From: Prevotellaceae bacterium UBA2757
GTDB taxonomy: Bacteria; Bacteroidota; Bacteroidia; Bacteroidales; Bacteroidaceae
Direction: 5' to 3'
Assembly (NCBI GenBank): GCA_002353215.1
Contig: DEJD01000013.1
Coordinates: forward strand, 8,150-14,024
DNA: 5,875 nucleotides
Part shown: positions 1 to 5,724 of the stretch, one piece after another
Layout: each line of letters begins with the position of its first letter
Numbering within the stretch: position 1 is the stretch's first letter
The notes under the pieces: generated by a model
Told to the model about the DNA's origin: nothing
The model's input: only the letters and a program-made list of their open reading frames with translations
The model's database searches: none
Program-made: the position numbers and the translations under genes

Positions 1-824
1 AACTTCCATTCAAGAGTCATGGAGGAATCGTGCTGACCGGTATCGAGGAATGTGCGCATATCGCGGAAGAGCCAAGGCTGACCAAGGCTGGCACGTCCAA
101 CCATAACGGCATCGACACCAAAGCGCTCGAATGCATCAAGACACTGTTCTGCAGTACATATATCGCCATTGCCGATGACTGGAATAGTCATTCGGGGATT
201 GTGTTTTACCTCTCCTATCAGAGTCCAGTCGGCTTCACCCTGGTACATCTGGGAACGAGTGCGCCCATGAATGGTAATAGCCGAAATGCCGCAATCCTGA
301 AGTCGTTCTGCCAATTCTACAATATAAGCCCTACCCTTCGAAGCATCAGGCAGAAAGGTCTGAGCATCATACATAGTAGCTACATCCCAACCGAGGCGAG
401 TCTTGACGGTGACAGGAGTACTGACAGCAGAAACTACGGCCTTAGTAATATCGAGCATAAGTTGAGGAGTGCGAAGCATACCACTACCCGCACCCTTTCC
501 GGCAATCTTTTTTACAGGGCAACCGAAATTAATGTCGATAACATCGGGTCTTGCCTCTTGTTCTACAATGCGTGCAGCCTCGACCATACTCTCTACATCA
601 CGTCCATAGATTTGTACGGCTACAGGTCGTTCAACATCCTCAACACGGATTTTCTCCAACGAACGCTGCACATTACGAATCAATGCATCAGCACTTACAA
701 ATTCGGAATAAACCATCGAAGCACCTAACTCTTTACAAAGTGTGCGGAAAGACATATCAGTGACGTCTTCCATAGGTGCAAGAATGACAGGTCGAGAACC
801 AAGATTTATGTCGGATATTAGCAC
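1..824 (-). CDS. dus: tRNA-dihydrouridine synthase (DusB-like), 3' end cut by window edge
   Basis: This cytoplasmic FMN enzyme reduces specific uridines in tRNA to dihydrouridine using NAD(P)H. About 274 codons are visible; DusB-type proteins usually have around 320-340, so the C-terminal helical tRNA-binding region is off the left edge. Seen in order: the FMN-site motif APMEDVTD (residues 16-23), NFGCP (99-103) with the family's catalytic cysteine at C102, GKGAGSG (109-115), VTVKTRLGW (138-146), the IHGRTR motif (185-190) followed by MYQGEADW, IPVIGNGDI (214-222), and DAVMVGRASLGQPWLF (238-253). The start is taken as GTG at 824, which gives a natural N-terminus (LISDINLGSRPVILAP) and lies about 25 bases after the expected transcription start. 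An in-frame TTG at 857 would lie inside the -7 box and is less likely. Compared with E. coli DusB as I remember it, there are about 15 extra residues between GW (145-146) and ELAERLQDCG. The gene is transcribed divergently from the kinase gene. The family is certain; the B subtype is inferred. Confidence 0.95.
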   Translation of the reverse strand, partial: MLISDINLGSRPVILAPMEDVTDMSFRTLCKELGASMVYSEFVSADALIRNVQRSLEKIRVEDVERPVAVQIYGRDVESMVEAARIVEQEARPDVIDINFGCPVKKIAGKGAGSGMLRTPQLMLDITKAVVSAVSTPVTVKTRLGWDVATMYDAQTFLPDASKGRAYIVELAERLQDCGISAITIHGRTRSQMYQGEADWTLIGEVKHNPRMTIPVIGNGDICTAEQCLDAFERFGVDAVMVGRASLGQPWLFRDMRTFLDTGQHDSSMTLEWK

Positions 825-854
825 GATGTATCGGATAGTTTTTGATTTCTGCTG

Positions 855-862
855 CAAAATTA
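855..862 (-). promoter_or_regulatory. Putative -7 box for the dus gene
   Basis: Read on the minus strand this is TAATTTTG, an exact match to the Bacteroidetes primary sigma factor -7 consensus TAnnTTTG. It places transcription start near 848 and gives a leader of about 25 bases before the GTG at 824. I see no convincing TTTG -33 element at the expected distance upstream, where the strand is A-rich. The call therefore rests on one element plus its position. Confidence 0.4.
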
Positions 863-894
863 TAAAAAAAGTATTATTTTTCCCCTTTTTAGTT

Positions 895-923
895 TTTGTT
901 TTTATTTAAACTCCGTATCTTCG
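895..923 (+). promoter_or_regulatory. Putative promoter of the double histidine kinase gene
   Basis: TTTG at 895-898 and TATCTTCG at 916-923 resemble the Bacteroidetes -33 (TTTG) and -7 (TAnnTTTG) elements. The -7 box has one departure (TTCG instead of TTTG), and the spacing is 17 bases rather than the usual 19 or so, so this is a plausible but probably moderate promoter. Transcription would begin near 930, leaving a very short leader before the ATG at 946. There is no Shine-Dalgarno-like sequence upstream of that ATG, which is normal for this phylum. Confidence 0.5.
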
Positions 924-927
924 CAAG

Positions 928-942
928 TAGATTATAAATCTA
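928..942. promoter_or_regulatory. Small dyad at the kinase gene transcription start
   Basis: TAGATT-ATA-AATCTA is a perfect inverted repeat with 6-base arms and a 3-base spacer. It lies between the -7 box and the ATG at 946 and overlaps the predicted transcription start. A position like this would suit a repressor site or a short leader hairpin. It is A/T-rich and short, so chance is a real alternative. Confidence 0.3.
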
Positions 943-945
943 GAC

Positions 946-3261
946 ATGAAAACCTTAAGTTGGCTATATATTCCTATCATATTTTTCCTATCGTCCTTAG
1001 GCCTGCTTTGTGCATGCGGCAACGGTGAACCCAGCGGTGCCACCCGAAGAATACTCGTAATACACTCATGGGACAGCAGCGGCGAAGAAGGTGCTTTCTT
1101 TCAAAATAAAATGGAAGAAGAATTCCACAAGGAAGGTATAAAAGCGGAAATACACCACATATATGCCAACATGCGCCACGTTACAAATAGGGAATTCACA
1201 AAAAGCTATTGGCCTGCATATCTTGATTCCATAAAAATATGGAAGCCGGAGATAATATTGCTTAACGATGACCCTATACTCACGTGGGTATTCAATGAGA
1301 GACCCTGCGATTCACTTTTCTTCAATACCCCGGTGGTTTTTGCCGGAATCAACAATTTGCACCGTGACTCCGTGATGAAATATCCACTGATGACGGGCTT
1401 TGGCTGCAACATCAATCTGCCACGATGCATAGAAATGCTTTACACAGTCACTGGCAAGCATCTGGCTTTCGTAGAACTGGACGACTCGGAATATGATGAA
1501 GCTTTGAGAAAGAAATTCCACGGACAGCTCTCTGACACCACACGATTCATAAACAACGATATAGAACACCTGGCAGACTTGAATGTCGATAAAATAAACA
1601 AGACTTTCACATCGAAGACAGTCGTTGACTTCGTTTCGTTCCAAGAACCGATCTGGGAGCCTGACAAAAGAAAAAAACACCATACAAAGAAGGAGATACA
1701 CAACCGTGTGAAGCAGATATGGGACAATACTGAAAAAGCATGTCACATACAAGTAAAAAACGACATCTATTCAAATTCATTACTTGACCTGAACAAGTTG
1801 CCACAGTTCACTTGTATCCGTGCCGGATTTAATAATCCCCAGAAATTGAAAATACTTGGCGGATTCTTCACTTCGACGGAGGTACAGATAAAAGACCAGG
1901 TGGACTACGCATCACGAATACTGAAAGGTACCTCACCAACAGCACTTAACCGCACTGTGCATATGAGCGACTTCTACATGGACTATAATGCCATGAAGAA
2001 ATACAGTCCGGCATTAAAATACGAGGATTTTGCAAACAAATACCACATCATAAATGCCCCAATGGCATTGGAGAGCCCAATCATGTACTACCTTATCATA
2101 GGACTGCTTGGGGCAATAGTATTTGTGATAATCACATGCATGGCACAACTTCTGTACAGCTGGAGACAGAAAGGACAAAGAGCTCTGCTGGACGACCTTT
2201 TATATGAGGATAAAATGCATAGCCTCATCTTCTCAAACAGTGATGATACTTTGTGGCACATAAGTGGCAAAAACATCACATTTGTAAAGGAATTTGCAAT
2301 AAAACACGACATAGACAACACTATACTGCTGCGCGACTTCGAGAGAATGGTGCACCAGGATACCATACAGTCATTCTACCTACTCAGGGATTTCAGAAAT
2401 CAGAGGGGCAAGAAAGTCCTGCGTTTCAAACTGACATTCGACAAGGGGCAGACTTGGTCGTGGCACGAAATGACTTATACCGCAACTGAAGACTCTGCCA
2501 ATAGCGGTTACCTGTATGGTATCATGCTTAATATAAACCAGAAGAAAGCTGTCGAAGACACTCTGTCGGAAGCACAAATGAAGGCTAGCGAAGTGGCACT
2601 GAAGGAGAACTTCCTTGCAAACATAAGTCACGACCTGAGAACTCCGCTAAATGCAATAACCGGATTCTCAATGCTGCTAACAAACAAAGACATGACCTTT
2701 GAAGAAGGCGAACGGGAAGAATATGGTAAAATCATACACCAGAATACAGATATGATTCTGAATATGATTGATAGTGTGATGCAAAAAGCACAATTGGAAA
2801 CTGGCGAACTGGAACTGATTATGAAACCAGCCGACATAAATGATGTGATAAATAAGGCATACAACACCAACAAAATCATCGCTCCTACCCATCTGAATTT
2901 TGTACTGGAGTCGCCACAGAAACCATTTATGGTAAACATAGATGAAACACGAACCATGCAGGTTGTCAACAACTTCCTAAGCAATGCTTTCAAGTTTACC
3001 GCTTCGGGGTCTGTAACTCTGGGATGGAGAGAAAGCAAAGAGGACGACATGGCGGAAATATATGTCAGGGACACAGGTATAGGTGTGGACGAAGAAGGAC
3101 AAAAACATATATTCGATCGCTACTACAAGGAGACTGAAAATGACAAGGGAACTGGACTGGGACTCAATATCAGTAAGACTATCATAGAAAAGCAAGGCGG
3201 GAAAATCGGTATTGAGAGTAAGTTGGGCGTTGGCAGTAAGTTCTTCTTTAAGCTACCACAC
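946..3261 (+). other. First kinase module of the double kinase (residues 1-772)
   Basis: Signal sequence 1-24 ending in a lipobox-like LCAC. Sensor about 34-375, opening with ILVIHSW, with TPVVFAG in the middle, then ASRILKG, YMDY (344-347) and IINAP (368-372). The layout resembles ABC-type substrate-binding sensor domains (PF04392-like, my recognition only). Transmembrane helix about 379-403, followed by WRQK on the cytoplasmic side. PAS-like region about 415-535 with the WSWHEMTY strand and the GIMLNINQKK exit. Helical linker, then HisKA with SHDLRTPLN. H562 is the phosphoacceptor and D563/T566 fit the HD/ExxT phosphatase motif. HATPase_c: LSNAFKF (N680), DTGIG (709-713), FDRYY, GTGLGL (735-740). 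The domain ends at FFFKLP (766-771), where a stand-alone kinase would normally stop. Confidence 0.85.
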
Positions 3262-5562
3262 TTCGTCCAGTGTATTATAATGGTGTTGGGACTGGGAATC
3301 AGTGCCAGTCTGTTCACTTCATGTAACAACCATCAAGGCACAGAGAAAAAATACAACATTCTTGTGCTGCACAGCTATACAAAATCATTCTCAAACTACA
3401 TACTCTTCGACGAATGCATCCAATCGACACTCCGTTCGCAGAATATAAATGCAGACATCAAGAACATCTACATGGAATTGGAAGACCCTGCTAGTTCAGG
3501 TAAGCCAAAAGTAACGGAGATGTTGGATTCTATTAATCGCATAGGTTGGAAACCTGATGTCATCATGGCAGAAGGAGACAGAGTGATATACGACATTTCA
3601 ACCCATAGGAACGAAGAACTGCTGTCGTATATTTATAAACTACCAGTTGTATTTGGCGGACTGCACCACCCTAACTGGAATCTGCTCAGAGGACATAAAA
3701 ATATCGTAGTCTTCTACGACCCGATAGACTATTCGACAAACATCAACCTGGCTGCAGAACTGAGTGGCAATAATATTGTAAACATAGAACTGGATCACTT
3801 CTATCAGGACTCCATCATCAAAAAAGAACTGAGTCAGACCATAGCTCGTCCGCCATATGTCAACAAAATAGACAGCGACCTCAGAAATGCGCTGTCAGAA
3901 GAAGGAGTACCACATTTCCAGGACAGTATTCTCGTTTACACAACAGCTATTGCAAAACAGGATTTTTCCGATGAAAAATCGGACAAAGAAGTCAACAAAG
4001 AAATACTGATGCATGCATGGATGGTACCACAGCTGTCGGTGAAGATGGACTTGTATTCCACATATATAATAGATAAGACAAACAAACCACAAATTACTGC
4101 AGTGAAAGCAGGATTCGGCGACGAGAGGGTAAGGTTCCTGGCAGGATACTTTGCCGGATACAAGACCGTAGCAACCGATATGGCTATGACAGCATCGAGA
4201 ATTCTGAAGGGAAACTTCTCCAACGACATGTCAGGCAAGCAACATGAGAAACACTACTACATGGACTATCGGGCAATGCAAAAGCTTGGCTTGAACTATT
4301 ATGACTACTCTAACAGATTCAAGATAATAAATGCTCCAATTAAATACAGATACCCTATTTTATATTACGCTGAATACATAGCAATCATATTCTTTGTATT
4401 TGTTATCATCGTAATTTGGCTGGCACTTATCAATTACTGGAGAGAACGTTCGGATCAGGTTCTTATTTCAAATATCAAACAGAAAGCAAACCTGCGTATT
4501 CTCTCACTTAACGGAGCCGACAGCCGTCCTCTGAGAAATGAAGAAGGAGTCAAGAAAGTACTGGAACTCATCCATCCAGACCACAAGGAGAACATACAGT
4601 TTATTGAGCAGTCGCTACAGATTGAAGGTACACACCAGTATGATATTTACGCAGATGTGGATCAAGACGAGAAGTACGAGTGGTGGCAACTGCGATTTGT
4701 CGTCTTTAAAACAAAGGGCAACAAGCAACGTATAGACGGACTGGTTATCAATATCAACGAGTCGAAACAGTACGAGGAGAAAATGCGTGTGGCTATTCAA
4801 CTGGCTGAGGAGGCAAAGAGAAAGGAAGACTTCCTGATGACCATTAGTCACGAAATACGTACTCCACTGAATGCCGTTGTTGGATTCAGTGATGTAATCA
4901 TATCACTGCCACCTGATGCCCTTAGTCAACAGGAACTGGATGAGATCAGTTTCAATATAAATGAAAACAACGCAAAACTCGCGGCAATGATTGAGGACAT
5001 CCTGATGTTCTCGAGAATAGAAAGCGGGCGACTGCGATTTGTGAATGAAGAATTCAGTGCGTCAGACCTGCTTGAGGAGTTATATAACGAGTGGCAAGAC
5101 AAGATACCTGCAAATGTAACTCTTAACAAATTCATAACGCATAATAATATATATATATATTCTGATCGCGTGCGCGTGAAATATATTTTGAACCAACTTA
5201 TCAGTAATGCTGTTAAGTTTACAACAAGCGGTAATATCATTATAACTTCACTCTACCATTTTAAGGAACAGAAAATAGAATTAAGAATAGAAGATTCCGG
5301 TTGCGGTATATCACAGGAAAAACAGACTGCAGTGTTCAACCTCTTCTGGAAAGACAACGAATTCGTACCAGGCCTGGGTCTTGGACTGAATATATCGCAC
5401 AAGTTGGCAGAGGGCATGAATGCCAAATTGGTAGTAGATAGTAGAGAAGGATATGGCTCAGCATTCAGTCTGCTGATGGATGCAAGAATAAAAAAGGAGA
5501 CTGAAGAAGGAGCTGAACAGGATACTGAAAACAACCCACAAAAAGACACAGAAAAAACATAA
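946..5562 (+). CDS. Tandem double sensor histidine kinase (two complete kinases in one chain)
   Basis: An inner-membrane two-component signalling protein predicted to sense ligands outside the cytoplasm and autophosphorylate on histidine. The 1538 residues contain the same architecture twice: export signal or membrane entry, periplasmic binding-protein-like sensor, transmembrane helix, PAS-like linker, HisKA, HATPase_c. Single sensor kinases of this kind are about 750-800 residues, so the chain is twice the usual length. Key sites keep a constant offset of about 740 residues: phosphoacceptor H562/H1302, N-box N680/N1421, G1 box D709/D1450, G2 box G735/G1476. The ATG at 946 is chosen because it directly begins a lipoprotein-type signal (lipobox LCAC, C24). 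There is no receiver or DNA-binding domain, so the signal must pass to a response regulator encoded elsewhere. The C-terminal tail (about 1513-1538) is highly charged and low in complexity. Kinase identity is certain; the ligands and the reality of the fusion are open. Confidence 0.93.
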   Translation: MKTLSWLYIPIIFFLSSLGLLCACGNGEPSGATRRILVIHSWDSSGEEGAFFQNKMEEEFHKEGIKAEIHHIYANMRHVTNREFTKSYWPAYLDSIKIWKPEIILLNDDPILTWVFNERPCDSLFFNTPVVFAGINNLHRDSVMKYPLMTGFGCNINLPRCIEMLYTVTGKHLAFVELDDSEYDEALRKKFHGQLSDTTRFINNDIEHLADLNVDKINKTFTSKTVVDFVSFQEPIWEPDKRKKHHTKKEIHNRVKQIWDNTEKACHIQVKNDIYSNSLLDLNKLPQFTCIRAGFNNPQKLKILGGFFTSTEVQIKDQVDYASRILKGTSPTALNRTVHMSDFYMDYNAMKKYSPALKYEDFANKYHIINAPMALESPIMYYLIIGLLGAIVFVIITCMAQLLYSWRQKGQRALLDDLLYEDKMHSLIFSNSDDTLWHISGKNITFVKEFAIKHDIDNTILLRDFERMVHQDTIQSFYLLRDFRNQRGKKVLRFKLTFDKGQTWSWHEMTYTATEDSANSGYLYGIMLNINQKKAVEDTLSEAQMKASEVALKENFLANISHDLRTPLNAITGFSMLLTNKDMTFEEGEREEYGKIIHQNTDMILNMIDSVMQKAQLETGELELIMKPADINDVINKAYNTNKIIAPTHLNFVLESPQKPFMVNIDETRTMQVVNNFLSNAFKFTASGSVTLGWRESKEDDMAEIYVRDTGIGVDEEGQKHIFDRYYKETENDKGTGLGLNISKTIIEKQGGKIGIESKLGVGSKFFFKLPHFVQCIIMVLGLGISASLFTSCNNHQGTEKKYNILVLHSYTKSFSNYILFDECIQSTLRSQNINADIKNIYMELEDPASSGKPKVTEMLDSINRIGWKPDVIMAEGDRVIYDISTHRNEELLSYIYKLPVVFGGLHHPNWNLLRGHKNIVVFYDPIDYSTNINLAAELSGNNIVNIELDHFYQDSIIKKELSQTIARPPYVNKIDSDLRNALSEEGVPHFQDSILVYTTAIAKQDFSDEKSDKEVNKEILMHAWMVPQLSVKMDLYSTYIIDKTNKPQITAVKAGFGDERVRFLAGYFAGYKTVATDMAMTASRILKGNFSNDMSGKQHEKHYYMDYRAMQKLGLNYYDYSNRFKIINAPIKYRYPILYYAEYIAIIFFVFVIIVIWLALINYWRERSDQVLISNIKQKANLRILSLNGADSRPLRNEEGVKKVLELIHPDHKENIQFIEQSLQIEGTHQYDIYADVDQDEKYEWWQLRFVVFKTKGNKQRIDGLVININESKQYEEKMRVAIQLAEEAKRKEDFLMTISHEIRTPLNAVVGFSDVIISLPPDALSQQELDEISFNINENNAKLAAMIEDILMFSRIESGRLRFVNEEFSASDLLEELYNEWQDKIPANVTLNKFITHNNIYIYSDRVRVKYILNQLISNAVKFTTSGNIIITSLYHFKEQKIELRIEDSGCGISQEKQTAVFNLFWKDNEFVPGLGLGLNISHKLAEGMNAKLVVDSREGYGSAFSLLMDARIKKETEEGAEQDTENNPQKDTEKT
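3253..3327 (+). other. Fusion junction: buried signal peptide and out-of-frame stop/start overlap
   Basis: Module one ends at KLP (769-771), and within a few residues the chain becomes a hydrophobic stretch, FVQCIIMVLGLGISASLF, closing on TSC (C793). This reads like the signal of a separate lipoprotein-anchored kinase. At 3278-3282 the bases TAATG form a stop in the +1 frame overlapping the in-frame ATG (residue 779) by one base, a typical coupled-gene arrangement. Translation from that ATG would give a signal without an N-terminal lysine or arginine, so it is a weak stand-alone start. If the fusion is real, the segment acts as a transmembrane helix taking the chain from cytoplasm to periplasm. 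Confidence 0.55.
3262..5559 (+). other. Second kinase module of the double kinase (residues 773-1538)
   Basis: A hydrophobic segment about 773-792 followed by C793 looks like a lipoprotein signal (LFTSC) but lies inside the chain. Sensor about 803-1135 opens with ILVLHSY and has LPVVFGG, ASRILKG, YYMDY (1104-1108) and IINAP (1127-1131), matching the first sensor motif for motif while the rest is divergent. Transmembrane helix about 1144-1164, then YWRERS. The PAS-like region (about 1170-1265) is shorter than in module one. It has the YEWWQLRFVV strand and the GLVININESK exit. HisKA: SHEIRTPLN with H1302, E1303 and T1306. HATPase_c: ISNAVKF (N1421), DSGCG (1450-1454), FNLFWK, and a glycine-rich GLGLGL (1476-1481) where GTGLGL is usual. 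All catalytic positions are retained, so this module should be active. Confidence 0.85.
5147..5160. repeat. (AT)7 dinucleotide run inside the second kinase
   Basis: Seven AT units in coding sequence, encoding the IYIY of HNNIYIYSD (about residues 1402-1405) just ahead of the second N-box. Gain or loss of one unit would shift the frame and delete the second ATP-binding domain. The run is short for efficient slippage, so a switching role is speculative. Confidence 0.6.
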
Positions 5563-5587
5563 TCGCGGAAAAACCCATTTTTAGACG

Positions 5588-5635
5588 TGTGCGGGCGCAC
5601 AAAACAGCAAAACAACTGTGTGTCCCCGCACATTT
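5588..5635 (+). terminator. Terminator-like hairpin after the double kinase
   Basis: TGTGCGGG (5588-5595) pairs with CCCGCACA (5625-5632) in a perfect 8-bp GC-rich stem. It extends inward by CGCACA (5596-5601) with TGTGTG (5617-5622, one G-U pair), leaving a 15-base A-rich loop. The hairpin begins 26 bases past the TAA stop, as expected for transcript-end structure. The following T-tract is weak (TTTATTGATTT), so termination may be imperfect. A smaller alternative hairpin, TGTGC/GCACA at 5588-5601, competes with the 5' arm. Confidence 0.65.
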
Positions 5636-5687
5636 ATTGATTTACATCATCAAAATAGAAGAAAAAACGATTTTTTTATATAAATAA

Positions 5688-5718
5688 TTTGTCACACATG
5701 AAAACCGCCGTACCTTTG
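5688..5718 (+). promoter_or_regulatory. Strong consensus Bacteroidetes promoter for a gene beyond the window
   Basis: TTTG at 5688-5691 and TACCTTTG at 5711-5718 are exact matches to the -33 and -7 elements, separated by exactly 19 bases. Transcription should start near 5725 and run off the right edge. This is by far the best promoter in the window and marks the start of an independent transcription unit after the kinase terminator. Confidence 0.8.
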
Positions 5719-5724
5719 CATCGT

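Noticed and set aside
30..728. Plus-strand open frame of 232 codons over the left part of the window
   Set aside because: It is the antisense shadow of the dihydrouridine synthase gene, whose minus-strand frame shows all the family motifs. The plus-strand product resembles nothing I recognise.
3280..5562. Annotating a separate second kinase gene from the internal ATG at 3280
   Set aside because: The frame is continuous with the first kinase and no stop separates them. The would-be signal peptide also lacks a positively charged start. It is kept as a junction feature rather than a separate gene.
946..5562. Recent DNA-level tandem duplication producing the double kinase
   Set aside because: The two halves align at the protein motif level, but their nucleotide sequences differ widely even at shared motifs such as YMDY and IINAP, so the copies are old rather than newly duplicated.
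1206..5633. Numerous minus-strand and out-of-frame open frames of 65-148 codons across the kinase gene
   Set aside because: All lie inside or largely inside the 1538-codon kinase frame, which has clear domains from end to end. The shadow products have no recognisable motifs.
5662..5677. AAAAAA-CGA-TTTTTT inverted repeat as a second terminator
   Set aside because: The stem is made only of A:T pairs, so it would be too weak to count as an intrinsic terminator, and the GC-rich hairpin at 5588-5632 fits the role better.
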